A stretch of 45,030 nt of DNA from Alphaproteobacteria bacterium (GCA_022599575.1 JAHZMA010000049.1:1-45030); one strand, 5' to 3'. Positions 24,846-35,469 are shown, counted from the first letter of the stretch. The notes: a model not told the origin generated them from the letters alone. Numbers and translations are program-made.

Positions 24846-26132
24846 ATGTCGACATTCCGAAAAGCCTTACAAAGAGCTATTCGCAGACAAGATAGTGCGG
24901 TTTTGCATCAAACCCTAGATGATTGGACAAAAATTTCTTCAGAATTGACTATTTTTGAATTTTTCTTATTCATTTCCAATAATATTCTTCAACTTACATG
25001 TCAGGATTTTTTAACGCAAACACCGATTGCACCCGAAAAATACCAAAAAATATTATGGTTGAAAGAGGAACTCAAGCAAAGCCCTTTTGCGCTATCAGTG
25101 ATGCTCAGTATCGCCTATATTAATAGCTATACAGGTGATTTAGATGCTGCATCAAAATTATACCGCACCGCTCTTATTAATTATGTCAATTTATTAAACA
25201 CCAAAAATATCAAAATATCAGACCCGTCTTCATGGGGTTGGTTTGTTAACTATGCTAATTTTAGCGAGCCACGCATCAGTGAGGGAATACCATCTCCACT
25301 ACCAAGACTCACCATACCCAAAAGCTTGTCCGAAAATTTACAAACCAGTAAAACAATCATCACCGCCTATGGCAACGTCCCCTATATCATGCATTTTACC
25401 GAACGTTTTGTCAAAAACATTCACACCCATATCAGCAGTGATGTTAAAATTTTACTGGTGGTAGGTGATGCTGATGATGTTTGCAAAAACCATTGCAGGC
25501 AATTGAAACAAACCTATCCACAGCTGCATATTGCTTTTGAAGCTATTCCTGATAGATTCAAACACCCGAACGTTTTATCCACCTATTGTTCATTACGCCG
25601 CTTCACCTATATTGATGATATTTTTGAAGCTGTCGGTGACCATTGTCTGATTACGTTAGATTTAGATTTATTTATTAACAAGGATTTTAAGGTTATTGTT
25701 GATCAAGTCACCGATGTTCCGTTTGGTTTTTACAGTCCCCAAAATAATATATTTACCTCTGAAAATACATTTGGTGCTGGTTATGTTATTTTTAATAATA
25801 GTGCTGTCGCGCAACGGATTCGCCATCATCTCAATGATTATTTGCGTAAAAAATTGCAAACTGGCAACATCAATTGGGTGATTGACCAATATGCGCTTTT
25901 TTATGCTTTACAATGTGCCAATTTAACCAAAGAAGAACTTGCCTCATGTTATAATATCAGTGATGCTTATAAGAATATAACGCAATTTCATTTTGGCACA
26001 TCCGAACCAGAACAGCTTTTATATAAACAAGAACGCGAAGAAAAAGAAAAAGACATCCGTTTTTTCATGAATATGACACCAACAAATATTACTTTTGATA
26101 AAAAAACCCTATGCCCGATAATGAGTAGCTAA
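24846..26132 (+). CDS. Putative glycosyltransferase-like protein (paralogue 1 of 3)
   Basis: 428-aa cytoplasmic protein without signal peptide or membrane segment. The N-terminal half is helical and TPR-like (LSIAYINSYTGDLDAASKLYRTAL). The C-terminal half looks like a GT-A nucleotide-sugar domain: VVGDADDVCKNHC, STYCSLRRF, a DxD-type CLITLDLDLFINKDF (about 268-280), then WVIDQYALFYAL, a W..DQ.AL motif seen in GT-A families. It is a distant relative of the proteins at 27431 and 28808, sharing YGN.PYI, FVKNI.ISSD, GD.DD.C, TYC.LRRF, DLDL and DQ.AL. ATG at 24846, two bases after the valS stop, is preferred over an overlapping TTG. Activity is inferred, not proven. Confidence 0.65.
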   Translation: MSTFRKALQRAIRRQDSAVLHQTLDDWTKISSELTIFEFFLFISNNILQLTCQDFLTQTPIAPEKYQKILWLKEELKQSPFALSVMLSIAYINSYTGDLDAASKLYRTALINYVNLLNTKNIKISDPSSWGWFVNYANFSEPRISEGIPSPLPRLTIPKSLSENLQTSKTIITAYGNVPYIMHFTERFVKNIHTHISSDVKILLVVGDADDVCKNHCRQLKQTYPQLHIAFEAIPDRFKHPNVLSTYCSLRRFTYIDDIFEAVGDHCLITLDLDLFINKDFKVIVDQVTDVPFGFYSPQNNIFTSENTFGAGYVIFNNSAVAQRIRHHLNDYLRKKLQTGNINWVIDQYALFYALQCANLTKEELASCYNISDAYKNITQFHFGTSEPEQLLYKQEREEKEKDIRFFMNMTPTNITFDKKTLCPIMSS

Positions 26133-26136
26133 TAAT

Positions 26137-27309
26137 TTATTCAACCAGAAAATAATAACCATATGCCAAAATTAACGCTGGCACGGCTGAATAAAGCGTG
26201 GCAATAACCGCAGGTTTTTTTGCCAAAGCCAATGCAGGAAACAGAGCATCGCCATCATTGCTAATGGCGTTACCAAACAAGGCTGAAAGCGGGATAAAGC
26301 CATTAAGATACAATGTCGTTACCAAAATTTGCGGGCCACAACCGGGGATAAAGCCAACCAAAATCGCCATCAATGGCACAAAAATAGCAATCGTATCAAA
26401 TAAAATTCGTAAATCAAAATTGGTGAGATAAATCGTAACATCAAATAGTAAAAACGCCAATAGCACCCATACGGTAACAAAATTCGTATCATCAATAAAA
26501 TTTCGCAAAGTCATCTGATAAGGCACAGTTTCTTGCTGATGCTGTAGCATCATCTGCATTTCTTCTTGTTGCCCCATCAAAATATACATCACCCAGCATA
26601 AAACGCCACCTAAACCGCCCAATATCAACATGATATATGCCATTGCCCCATCAGGTGCAAATTGTATCGCCAGCAAAATTGCGAATATCACCCCCGGTAT
26701 CATCCATAATAACCAGATTCTATCAAGCCATGGCACTATTTTTAATAAGGCAGGCGATACGGGCAATGTATCATCATCACTGCTTATCACGCTTTGTTGC
26801 GCTTCTTCGCCACGCATAAAATCAACACCATGAAGCGCATTCACCAACATGCCAAAAACACAGCCAACCACAAAGCCTATGATAATAATCATCATGCCCG
26901 TCAGTGGCTCGCGCGCAATCAATAAAAATGCCGCATCGCCCATTGTGGCAATAAGGGCGGCGGTTAATGCGCCAAAACTCTGTCTGCCTTTAACATATTG
27001 CGTAACAACAACAATTGCGCCACCACAGCCCGGTATCGCGCCCAAAAACGCGGCAAATGGCACTTCCCATTGTTTATTTGCTAATAATTTCAGCGCGTTA
27101 ATGTTAAATAATTTTTCTAGCGCATAAAAAATATAAAGTGCTGCAAATACAAAAGCACTCACTTGCAGATAAGCATCAGAGATTGATTGTAAGATGACAG
27201 AAAAAGCCGCATTATCATAAATGATAATTACGCATAATATTCCTATCATCACAAGAGAATATTTTAGCCTTAACGAAATTGCCGAGAGTCGGTTATAATG
27301 TATATTCAA
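26137..27309 (-). CDS. 10-TM putative heavy-metal/manganese exporter (ArsP_2-like)
   Basis: 390-aa integral membrane protein with about ten helices in two related halves. Each half carries the diagnostic loop: FLGAIPGCGGAIVVVTQYV (about 89-107) and VGFIPGCGPQILVTTLYLNG near the C-terminus. MGDAAFLLIA and NDGDALFPALAL follow the loops. This pattern fits the putative manganese or heavy-metal exporter family (ArsP_2). The central loop is Q/M-rich (GQQEEMQMMLQHQQE), a possible metal-sensing or disordered linker. Its stop lies only four bases from the stop of the convergent upstream gene. No yybP-ykoY riboswitch or clear Fur/Mur box is seen upstream. Confidence 0.75.
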   Translation of the reverse strand: MNIHYNRLSAISLRLKYSLVMIGILCVIIIYDNAAFSVILQSISDAYLQVSAFVFAALYIFYALEKLFNINALKLLANKQWEVPFAAFLGAIPGCGGAIVVVTQYVKGRQSFGALTAALIATMGDAAFLLIAREPLTGMMIIIIGFVVGCVFGMLVNALHGVDFMRGEEAQQSVISSDDDTLPVSPALLKIVPWLDRIWLLWMIPGVIFAILLAIQFAPDGAMAYIMLILGGLGGVLCWVMYILMGQQEEMQMMLQHQQETVPYQMTLRNFIDDTNFVTVWVLLAFLLFDVTIYLTNFDLRILFDTIAIFVPLMAILVGFIPGCGPQILVTTLYLNGFIPLSALFGNAISNDGDALFPALALAKKPAVIATLYSAVPALILAYGYYFLVE

Positions 27310-27430
27310 TAGTATATCTTAACGAAAAATAAAAAAGTCATTGTCATTCAAATAATTTTACCTCATCATAATATCAATGTTCGATTTTGTCAATCAGCAT
27401 CGTTTAAGTTTCAGCATTCTTTATCAGCCA

Positions 27431-28723
27431 TTAAAGATATTTTTTAATTTTTTCCTTGTTAAGTTTAACCTTACTAATATTCCTATTTCTACTTTGTTGT
27501 TCCTTTATGTGAATGGTTTTTTTATCGTCAAGAGTAATATTATTTTGTAAGGAACAATCACTGATATTTTTACATTCTGGATTTTGGGCAAGTTCCATTT
27601 GATGAAACACATGCAAGAGTGCAAATTGATCCAAATACCAATAAAAACCATTCTCTTCTGCCATTTTCTGCCTGATGAATAAGCTCACCTGCTGAGTAAA
27701 TTGCAAGGCAATATCGTTTTTTCGTAAAAATAGCTGATTGGCACAAATAACACTGCGTGGATTAAAAGTTTCATCTTTATTGCACATATAACCGATAGAA
27801 GCATCTTCGCCATATGCCACCCGCTTTTGATAGTCATGCTTAAATTCTAAATCTAAATCAGTTATCAGCAAATACGGATTATCAAACGTTTGCAATATAT
27901 GTTCGGCTGATAAAAACCGTCTGCAGGCGCAATAGGTTGCCAAATATTGTGGCACTGTAAATTGCTCAGGAATCATATCAACCGCAAAATAAATATGTTT
28001 GTTATCTTTTTGCAATTTTTCCATAAGCGCGTAACATTCATCATCGGGGTTGCCAATTGTTAGCAGCACAAAATAATCAGACGAGATAGATTTGATAGAT
28101 TGCACATAGCTTTGTGCATAATGTTTGATATAATTGGCATCACCATAGGCATGAAACAGTGGCGTATTTGGAATATAATCATCACGTAATTGAGCAGGAA
28201 TTTTCAAATCTGGCATGTCAATCGCGTGATGGTCGTAATCGCTGATCTCCATCGATAACACCATATGTTGTAGCCATCCCTGTCTTAAAACAACCTCATT
28301 CATTACTATTTCTGGCAGATGTTTACTGATACGTCCATAATGGTAAAAAGCCCGACAATAATATTTTATGGCATTATCAAACTCACCGTTAAACGCATGA
28401 CAGCTGGCAGTGATTTCTTCTAGCACAAAAGAAAATAAATGTTTTGAAGGAATGATGCTGTTTAGCCATGTCATATCAGTTTGCCAATCAATTTTTTCTC
28501 CTTTTACAAAGTAAAGATTGAGTAGCTTAAAATAACCAACCAGTAACAGCCAGAATAATGTTAAAGGCTGTGGATGTTTTTCTAGCAGCGCAACAATATT
28601 AGCAAACGCTTGTTTATTCTTATGACGCACAGTTTCATCAAATAATTGTTGCGTTGTTTTATCAATCAACTCGCCAACCGAGCCAATATCCAATGTTTCA
28701 TTTAGCTTTTTATATTTTATCAT
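27431..28723 (-). CDS. Putative glycosyltransferase-like protein (paralogue 2 of 3)
   Basis: 430-aa protein nearly identical over long stretches to the next gene (28808-30106) and distantly related to 24846-26132. A helical N-terminal half (LDIGSVGELIDKTTQQLFD, TPR-like) precedes a GT-A-like domain. The motifs are PNTPLFHAYGDANYIKHYAQ, TIGNPDDECYALMEKL, YCACRRFLSAEHIL, LLITDLDLEFKHDY (DxD, about 285-298) and FYWYLDQFALLHVF. No signal peptide. ATG at 28723. The C-terminal 60 residues are the least conserved part between the twins, ending in a lysine-rich tail. Cellular role unknown; surface polysaccharide or protein glycosylation are possibilities. Confidence 0.65.
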   Translation of the reverse strand: MIKYKKLNETLDIGSVGELIDKTTQQLFDETVRHKNKQAFANIVALLEKHPQPLTLFWLLLVGYFKLLNLYFVKGEKIDWQTDMTWLNSIIPSKHLFSFVLEEITASCHAFNGEFDNAIKYYCRAFYHYGRISKHLPEIVMNEVVLRQGWLQHMVLSMEISDYDHHAIDMPDLKIPAQLRDDYIPNTPLFHAYGDANYIKHYAQSYVQSIKSISSDYFVLLTIGNPDDECYALMEKLQKDNKHIYFAVDMIPEQFTVPQYLATYCACRRFLSAEHILQTFDNPYLLITDLDLEFKHDYQKRVAYGEDASIGYMCNKDETFNPRSVICANQLFLRKNDIALQFTQQVSLFIRQKMAEENGFYWYLDQFALLHVFHQMELAQNPECKNISDCSLQNNITLDDKKTIHIKEQQSRNRNISKVKLNKEKIKKYL

Positions 28724-28807
28724 ATCATTTACTCATTATTACGCCTTAAATATTCGGTGATGATGCAATTATTATACTATTTTATTTTGTTAAGCTTAAA
28801 GGCTCTT

Positions 28808-30106
28808 TCATTCGCCATTGATATGCTTGTTAAGTTTTTCTTCATTCAGTCTAACCGTAACACTATTCATATCTTTAAATTTTTGTTGCTTCACTTCACC
28901 AGTTTTTTTATCGTCAGGCGTCATATCATATTGCAAAGCACAATCGCCGATATTTTTACATTCTGGATTTTGGGCAAGTTCCATTTGATGAAACACATGT
29001 AATAAAGCAAATTGATCCAAATACCAATAAAAACCATTTTCTTCTGCCATTTTCTGCCTGATAAATAAACTCACCTGCCTAATAAATTGCAAGGCAATAT
29101 CGTTTTTGCGTAAAAATACGTGACCTGCAGGAATAACATTACGTGGGTTAAAAGTTTCATCTTTATTGCATGTATAGGTAATGGAGGCATCTTCGCCATA
29201 TGCCACCCGTTTTTTATATTCATGGTTAAATTGAAAATCCAAATCAGTTATCAGCAAATAGGGATTATCAAACGCCTGTAATATATGTTCGGCTGATAAA
29301 AACCGTCTGCACGCGCAATAGGTTGCCCAATATTGTGGCACTGCAAATTGTTCAGGAATTGTATCAACCGCAAAATAAACGTGTTTTTCACTCTTTTGCA
29401 ATTTTTCCATAAACGCGTAACATTCATCATCGGGATTGCCAATAGCGATAAACACAAAATAATCAGGTGAAATAGCTTTGATAGATTGCACATAGTTTTG
29501 TGCATAATTTTTGATATAATTGGCATCACCATAGGCATGAAACAGTGGCGTATTTGGAATATAATCATCACGCAATTGAGCAGGAATTTTCAAATCTGGC
29601 ACATCAATAGTAGGGTGGTCGTAATCACTGGTCTCCATCGATAGCACCATATGTTGTAGCCAATCTTGTCTTGCATGAATTTCATCCATTTTTATCTTTA
29701 ATATGTCTGGATTAAGACACATATAACCATAATAAACCCGACAATAATATTTTGTTGCATTATTTAAATCACCATTAAACGCATAACAGCTGGCGATAAT
29801 TTCTTCTAACACGAAAGAAAATAAATGTTTTGAAGGAATGATGCTGTTTAGCCATGTCACATCAGTTTGCCAGTCAATCTTTCGCCCTTTAACAAAATGA
29901 CGGTTGAATAACTTAAAATAACCAACCAATAACAGCCAAAATAATGTTAAAGGCTGTGGATGTTTTTCTAGCAGCGCAACAATATTAGCAAACGCTTCTG
30001 CCTGTCTATTACGCACGGTTTCATCAAATAATTGTTGCGTTGTTTTATCAATCAACTCGCCAACCGAGCCAATATCCAATGTTTCATTTAGCTTTTTATA
30101 TTTCAT
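28808..30106 (-). CDS. Putative glycosyltransferase-like protein (paralogue 3 of 3)
   Basis: 432-aa tandem twin of the 27431-28723 protein. The first ~25 residues, the HAYGDANYIK.YAQ region and the MAEENGFYWYLDQFALLHVF region are identical or nearly so. Differences concentrate around 140-180 and in the C-terminal tail. It has LLITDLDFQFNHEY in place of DLDLEF, so the DxD-type motif is kept. The upstream region repeats a GATGATGCAATTATTAT stretch found upstream of the twin (28756-28773 and 30146-30163), so the duplication probably included the promoter. ATG at 30104-30106. Confidence 0.65.
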   Translation of the reverse strand: MKYKKLNETLDIGSVGELIDKTTQQLFDETVRNRQAEAFANIVALLEKHPQPLTLFWLLLVGYFKLFNRHFVKGRKIDWQTDVTWLNSIIPSKHLFSFVLEEIIASCYAFNGDLNNATKYYCRVYYGYMCLNPDILKIKMDEIHARQDWLQHMVLSMETSDYDHPTIDVPDLKIPAQLRDDYIPNTPLFHAYGDANYIKNYAQNYVQSIKAISPDYFVFIAIGNPDDECYAFMEKLQKSEKHVYFAVDTIPEQFAVPQYWATYCACRRFLSAEHILQAFDNPYLLITDLDFQFNHEYKKRVAYGEDASITYTCNKDETFNPRNVIPAGHVFLRKNDIALQFIRQVSLFIRQKMAEENGFYWYLDQFALLHVFHQMELAQNPECKNIGDCALQYDMTPDDKKTGEVKQQKFKDMNSVTVRLNEEKLNKHINGE

Positions 30107-30292
30107 TATATTCTCTATATTCTCATATCCTATAACCTCATTGATGATGATGCAATTATTATGCTATTTTCTACTGTAATTTTAAGTAAATTATGTTAAT
30201 CTATTCGACTATTCAATAAGCGCACTACCATCTATCAGGGGGATTATCCAACAATGCCTTATATACCACATATTACAAAAGCCCCGAATTAA

Positions 30293-33142
30293 ATGAACAA
30301 ATTCGTTTCCATTCGCGGTGCCCGCGAACATAATCTGCAAAATATTGATGTTGATTTACCGCGTGATAAATTGGTTTTGATTACTGGGCTTTCGGGCAGT
30401 GGTAAATCATCATTAGCGTTTGATACCATCTATGCCGAAGGGCAGCGCCGTTACGTGGAAAGCCTTTCAGCCTATGCACGGCAATTTTTAGAAATGATGC
30501 AAAAGCCTGATTTAGATTCCATCGAAGGCCTATCGCCTGCCATATCAATTGAACAAAAAACCACTTCGCGCAATCCGCGCTCAACGGTTGGCACGGTGAC
30601 TGAAATTTACGATTATTTGCGTCTGCTATTTGCCAGAATCGGCATTGCCTATTCGCCTGCCACTGGCTTGCCGATTAAATCGCAATCAGTGTCGCAAATG
30701 GTTGATGCGATTTTGGCGATGGAACAAGGCACGAAATTATTACTGCTCTCGCCGATTGCACGCGGACGCAAAGGCGAATATCGCGCTGAATTTGCTTCGC
30801 TTGCCAAGCAGGGATTTCAACGGATACGCATCGATGGCACAATCTATGAAATGGATGAATTGCCACAGCTGAATAAAAATATCAAACATGATATTGAGGT
30901 GGTGGTGGATAGAATTATCGTCAAAGCTGATGATGATTTGCCCAAACGCCTTGCTGATTCCATTGAAACCATCTTGAAATTAAGCAATGGCTTATTATTT
31001 GTTGACCATGTTGATGGCGATAGCAATAAAAGGCAGGTATTTTCAGCCAATTTTTCCTGTCCCGTTTCGGGCTTTACCATAGAAGAGATTGAACCACGCT
31101 TATTTTCATTCAACAGTCCACATGGTGCTTGCCCCACTTGCGATGGGTTAGGGGTTGAAGTTTTATTTGATAAAGAATTGGTGGTACCCAACCCAGAATT
31201 AACGCTCGCCAAAGGGGCTATTTTACCATGGTCAAATCAGGGCAATAAGCCTGCCCCTTATTATTGGCAAACATTGGAAGCATTGGGCAAATATGCTGGT
31301 TTTGATATGAATATGCCTTTTGGCGAATTAACCGATAAACAACAGAATATTATCCTATTCGGCACTGATGAAAAAATTAAATTTATCTATCAAAATGAAG
31401 ATGTAAAAACCTATCGCGTGGAACGCACATTTGAAGGAGTGATTAATTCGCTGATGCGTCGCTTTCGCGAAACCGATTCTGCTTCTATCCGCGAAGAATT
31501 AGGCAAATATCAATCATCGGCAAATTGCACTGCTTGCGGTGGTTACCGCCTATGTGAAGCCGCGCGCACCATCAAAATCAACCAGATACATATTGGGCAA
31601 GTGAGTGAAAAATCAATCAATGATGCCTATCAATGGTTTACCGACTTGCCTGATGCGTTAACCAATACCGAACGCGAAATCGCCACTCAAATCTTAAAAG
31701 AAATTCGCGAACGCTTGCAATTCTTAATGGATGTTGGCTTAAATTACCTCACCCTATCGCGCAAGGCAGGCACACTTTCAAGCGGTGAAAGCCAACGAAT
31801 TCGACTTGCTTCGCAAATTGGTTCTGGTCTTACAGGCGTACTTTATGTGCTAGATGAACCATCAATCGGCTTGCATCAACGCGATAATGACCGCTTGCTG
31901 ACCACCCTTGTTAAATTGCGCGATTTAGGCAATACTGTGATTGTAGTAGAACATGATGAAGATGCGATGCGGATTGCCGATTATGTGCTAGATATTGGAC
32001 CGGGCGCAGGCATTTATGGCGGGCATGTGGTGGCAGAAGGCACATTGCAAGATATTATCGATTGTAAAGAAAGCCTTACAGGGCAGTATCTTTCGGGCGT
32101 GAAAAAAATTGAAGTGCCGAAAGAACGGCGCAAAGGCAAGAGCGGCCAAAGGCTTAAAATACAAGGGGCGCGCCATAATAACCTTAATGATGTATCGATT
32201 GAAATTCCGTTAAGCACCCTTACTTGCGTAACGGGCGTTTCGGGTTCGGGCAAATCTAGCCTGATTATTGAAACCTTACAGCGCGCTTTGGCAAGCATGT
32301 TGATGGGCGCACGCGACCGTTCTGGTGAATATGATAAAATCACTGGCACAGCATTTTTAGATAAAATTATCGTGATTGACCAATCGCCAATCGGGCGCAC
32401 CCCGCGTTCTAACCCCGCTACTTATACAGGTTTATTCACCTATATTCGCGACTGGTTTGCCAGCCTGCCCGATGCCAAAATGCGCGGCTATAAGGCAAGC
32501 CGTTTTTCTTTTAACGTTAAAGGCGGTAGATGCGAGACATGTCAAGGCGATGGGGTGTTAAAAATAGAAATGCACTTCTTGCCCGATGTGTATATTCAAT
32601 GCGATAATTGCAAAGGCAAACGCTATAATCGCGAAACACTGGAAGTGAAATATCGCGATAAATCAATTGCTGATATTTTGGATATGAGCCTTGCCGAAGC
32701 GTTGGAATTTTTCCGTGCGATTCCGAATATCCATAATAAATTGCAAACCTTACATGCGGTGGGTTTGGATTATATCAAATTAGGGCAACAGGCAACAACG
32801 CTTTCGGGCGGCGAAGCCCAGCGCATTAAACTTGCCAAAGAATTATCGCGCCGTGCCACTGGGCGCACCATATATGTGCTAGATGAGCCAACCACAGGTT
32901 TGCATTTTGCCGATATTCAAAAATTACTAGATGTGTTGCAAAAGCTGGTTAATACGGGCAATACGGTGCTGGTGATTGAACATAATTTAGATGTCATTAA
33001 AACAGCCGATTGGCTGATTGATGTTGGGCCCGAAGGCGGTGATGCAGGCGGGCATATTATTGGCATGGGCACGCCTGAACATATCGCCACCATTAAGGAA
33101 AGCCATACGGGGCGGTATTTGAAAGAAATTCTTAAAAAATAA
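30293..33142 (+). CDS. uvrA: Excinuclease ABC subunit A
   Basis: DNA damage recognition ATPase of nucleotide excision repair, 949 aa. First ATPase: Walker [15 protein letters not shown] (about 33), with signature [16 protein letters not shown] followed by [15 protein letters not shown]. Second ATPase: [14 protein letters not shown], with [15 protein letters not shown] followed by [14 protein letters not shown]. Zinc modules: CPVSGF...CPTCDGLG and CETCQGDG...CDNCKGK. Complete. The ATG at 30293 gives the family N-terminus but lacks a clear ribosome binding site. I see no canonical alphaproteobacterial LexA box (GTTC-N7-GTTC) in the 186 bases upstream. Confidence 0.98.
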   Translation: MNKFVSIRGAREHNLQNIDVDLPRDKLVLITGLSGSGKSSLAFDTIYAEGQRRYVESLSAYARQFLEMMQKPDLDSIEGLSPAISIEQKTTSRNPRSTVGTVTEIYDYLRLLFARIGIAYSPATGLPIKSQSVSQMVDAILAMEQGTKLLLLSPIARGRKGEYRAEFASLAKQGFQRIRIDGTIYEMDELPQLNKNIKHDIEVVVDRIIVKADDDLPKRLADSIETILKLSNGLLFVDHVDGDSNKRQVFSANFSCPVSGFTIEEIEPRLFSFNSPHGACPTCDGLGVEVLFDKELVVPNPELTLAKGAILPWSNQGNKPAPYYWQTLEALGKYAGFDMNMPFGELTDKQQNIILFGTDEKIKFIYQNEDVKTYRVERTFEGVINSLMRRFRETDSASIREELGKYQSSANCTACGGYRLCEAARTIKINQIHIGQVSEKSINDAYQWFTDLPDALTNTEREIATQILKEIRERLQFLMDVGLNYLTLSRKAGTLSSGESQRIRLASQIGSGLTGVLYVLDEPSIGLHQRDNDRLLTTLVKLRDLGNTVIVVEHDEDAMRIADYVLDIGPGAGIYGGHVVAEGTLQDIIDCKESLTGQYLSGVKKIEVPKERRKGKSGQRLKIQGARHNNLNDVSIEIPLSTLTCVTGVSGSGKSSLIIETLQRALASMLMGARDRSGEYDKITGTAFLDKIIVIDQSPIGRTPRSNPATYTGLFTYIRDWFASLPDAKMRGYKASRFSFNVKGGRCETCQGDGVLKIEMHFLPDVYIQCDNCKGKRYNRETLEVKYRDKSIADILDMSLAEALEFFRAIPNIHNKLQTLHAVGLDYIKLGQQATTLSGGEAQRIKLAKELSRRATGRTIYVLDEPTTGLHFADIQKLLDVLQKLVNTGNTVLVIEHNLDVIKTADWLIDVGPEGGDAGGHIIGMGTPEHIATIKESHTGRYLKEILKK

Positions 33143-33171
33143 ACATATCATAAAAAAGAGAGGAAACACGC

Positions 33172-34281
33172 ATGAATGATTTTATGACAAACCCTTATAT
33201 CGGCAAAAAATTTCTTGATAATGTGCCAAAGCTTGACCCCACAAAAATAGAAACGGTCAAACAATTATTGCAACTCTGCCCCATCGCCAAACCAACCCCA
33301 TTGCGTCAATCGCCCGCATTGGCTGATAGCTTAAATATCGGCACGCTCTCACTCAAAGATGAGCGCAACCGCATGAATCTGGGCAGTTTTAAGGCATTAG
33401 GCGCAGCCTATGTGATTGCCAAACGGGCGGCTGAAAAACTGACTGAAAAAATGAGTGATGGTGATATTAACAGCATCGATGAAGCACAATGGCACAACGC
33501 ACTGAATGGTGAGGTTTTTATCACCGCCAGTGCCGGCAATCACGGGATTTCGGTAGCGGCAGGGGCGCGGATATTTGGCGCAAAGGCAGTGATTTATCTT
33601 GCCAAAACTGTGCCTACCGATTTTGCAACACGGCTGAAAAATTATGGCGCCGAAGTGGTAATTGCGGGTGATGATTATGATGCAAGCTTGGCAGAAGCCA
33701 TGCAGGCTGCCGAAACAAATGATTGGTATCTGTTAGCCGATGGCACATGGCAAGGCTATAATATTGGCACTGAGGTAATGGAAGGCTATTTGGTGATGGC
33801 TGATGAAACCTATCATGCCATGCAAGATGCGCCACCCACCCATATATTCCTACAAGCAGGCGTTGGCGGTTTGGCGGCGGCGGCGGCAATTATGGCGCGT
33901 TATTATTTTGCCGATACTGATACTATGCCCGCACCGCAAATCATTGTGGTTGAACCCGATGAAGCGCCTTGCTTACAGCAATCCATACAGGCGGGTAAAT
34001 TAGTAGAAGTAACAGGTGGTATTTCCAATATGGGCAGGCTAGATTGCAAAACGCCATCTTTGGTAGCACTAGATACATTGGCGCATACCGCCAATCATTT
34101 TATGCTGGTAAGTGATGAAGAAGCCACAAATGCCATGCCATTATTGGCGGCGCATGATTTTGCCACCACGCCATCGGGCGGAGCGGGCTTTGTTGGTTTG
34201 CAAAAAGCAATCCAGCATCAGCAATTCAACCTTGATAAAAATAGCCATGTGTTGATTTACCTATCCGAACAAGCATTATAA
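33172..34281 (+). CDS. Diaminopropionate ammonia-lyase-like PLP enzyme
   Basis: Fold-type II PLP enzyme, 369 aa. NLGSFKALGAAYVI holds Lys74, the expected Schiff-base lysine; SAGNHG (120-125) is the phosphate-contact loop; PPTHIFLQAGVGGLAA (221-236) and a late ATTPSGGAGFVGL complete the pattern. LGSFKALG, WQGYNIGTEVMEGYLVMADE and PTHIFLQAGVG match diaminopropionate ammonia-lyase (DpaL) better than threonine dehydratase. It is somewhat shorter than typical DpaL (~400). ATG at 33172 with GAGGAAA upstream. It sits 12 bases before an M24 peptidase. EutB-type ectoine degradation enzymes are an alternative given that neighbour. Confidence 0.75.
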   Translation: MNDFMTNPYIGKKFLDNVPKLDPTKIETVKQLLQLCPIAKPTPLRQSPALADSLNIGTLSLKDERNRMNLGSFKALGAAYVIAKRAAEKLTEKMSDGDINSIDEAQWHNALNGEVFITASAGNHGISVAAGARIFGAKAVIYLAKTVPTDFATRLKNYGAEVVIAGDDYDASLAEAMQAAETNDWYLLADGTWQGYNIGTEVMEGYLVMADETYHAMQDAPPTHIFLQAGVGGLAAAAAIMARYYFADTDTMPAPQIIVVEPDEAPCLQQSIQAGKLVEVTGGISNMGRLDCKTPSLVALDTLAHTANHFMLVSDEEATNAMPLLAAHDFATTPSGGAGFVGLQKAIQHQQFNLDKNSHVLIYLSEQAL

Positions 34282-34293
34282 CGATGAGATGAT

Positions 34294-35469
34294 ATGATGG
34301 ATTTTCCAATAGCTGAATTTCAGGCAAGGCTTAAAAAAACTCAAAAATTAATGTATGGGGCAAATATTGATGCTCTGTTTCTCACCCGCGAGGCAGAGAT
34401 ATTCTATTTTAGCGGTTTTCGCACATTATTCTGGCAAAGCCCTACCCGTCCATGGTTTTTAATTATCCCGCAAAAAGGTGAGCCGATTGCCATTATTCCA
34501 ACCATTGGCAAGGCATTGATGGCGCAAACATGGGTGAAAGATATTCGGACATGGGCATCGCCACACCCGAACGATGATGGTATCAGCCTATTGACCGATG
34601 CGCTAAAATCCTATCAAACAATCGGTATCTTAAAGGGTAACGAAACGCATTTGCATATGCCGCTTAACAATTTTGAAACATTAACGCAGAAATTATCAGC
34701 GCACAATTCATCAACGCAATGGGTGGATTGCACCAAAATTATCCAAACAATTCGCGGTGTTAAATCGCCTGCCGAAATTGCCATTATCCACGAAATGTGC
34801 CAGATTGCCAGCAAATCATTCTTGGATATTCCCAATATTATTCATCAGGGGCAGAGTTTGAAACAGGCATTTCATGCGTTTAAAATATCGCTATTGCAAC
34901 ATGGCGCTGATGATGTGCCTTATCTGGTTGGCGGTGCTGATAACCCCTGCTATCACGATATTATCGCCCCGCCTAGTGATAAGATTCTGCAACAGGGCGA
35001 TGTGTTGATGCTGGATACTGGCGCGACCTTAAAGGGTTATTTTTGTGATTTTAACCGCAATTTTGCGATTGGTAAGGCCGATGATACTGCCAAACGCGCT
35101 TACGAAACATTATGGCGTGCCACTGAAGCGGGGTTGAAAGCGGCACGGGCAGGCATCACCGCCGCCGATTTATTCCACGCTATGAATGAAGTGATTAAGG
35201 AAGATGCGGGCAATATCAATGCCAGTAATATCAGCACAGGCGGGGTTGGCAGATATGGACATGGGCTAGGGATTGCGCTCACCGAATGGCCGTCTTTCTT
35301 TCCGCTAGATGAGACAGTTTTACAAGAAAATATGGTGATAACATTAGAGCCAAGCATAGAATTGCCCGATGGGTCAATCATGGTAACAGAAGAAAATATC
35401 GTGATAACAAATGGCGCACCGCAATTATTAACCACCCGCGCAGCAGAGACATTACCAGTGATTGGGTGA
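34294..35469 (+). CDS. M24 family metallopeptidase (Xaa-Pro peptidase-like)
   Basis: 391-aa pita-bread fold protein. The N-terminal creatinase-like domain (1-155) contains LTREAEIFYFSGFRT. The catalytic domain keeps the five metal ligands: Asp241 (MLDTGA), Asp252 (CDFNRNF), His323 (GHGLGI), Glu352 (TLEPSIE) and Glu366 or 367 (VTEENIV). It is cotranscribed with the PLP lyase. M24 members of this length include Xaa-Pro dipeptidases, creatinases and ectoine hydrolase; sequence alone does not choose. The pairing suggests a small catabolic unit: a hydrolase opens or cleaves an amide, and a lyase deaminates the product. Confidence 0.8.
   Translation: MMDFPIAEFQARLKKTQKLMYGANIDALFLTREAEIFYFSGFRTLFWQSPTRPWFLIIPQKGEPIAIIPTIGKALMAQTWVKDIRTWASPHPNDDGISLLTDALKSYQTIGILKGNETHLHMPLNNFETLTQKLSAHNSSTQWVDCTKIIQTIRGVKSPAEIAIIHEMCQIASKSFLDIPNIIHQGQSLKQAFHAFKISLLQHGADDVPYLVGGADNPCYHDIIAPPSDKILQQGDVLMLDTGATLKGYFCDFNRNFAIGKADDTAKRAYETLWRATEAGLKAARAGITAADLFHAMNEVIKEDAGNINASNISTGGVGRYGHGLGIALTEWPSFFPLDETVLQENMVITLEPSIELPDGSIMVTEENIVITNGAPQLLTTRAAETLPVIG

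Larger units (their letters stand above)
27431..30163 (-). repeat. Tandem gene duplication, unit about 1.37 kb
   Basis: Two direct copies of a whole gene plus upstream region (27431-28773 and 28808-30163). Nucleotide identity is high across the coding regions, and the upstream GATGATGCAATTATTAT(A/G)CTATTTT stretch is also duplicated. The older homologue at 24846 lies on the other strand, on the far side of the metal-exporter gene. Confidence 0.8.

Noticed and set aside
27310-27430. Manganese riboswitch or Mur/Fur box upstream of the metal exporter
   Set aside because: No yybP-ykoY core or convincing palindrome is visible in this short A+T-rich stretch.
30107-30292. LexA box upstream of uvrA
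   Set aside because: GAAC words occur at the gene start but not in the GTTC-N7-GTTC arrangement expected in alphaproteobacteria.
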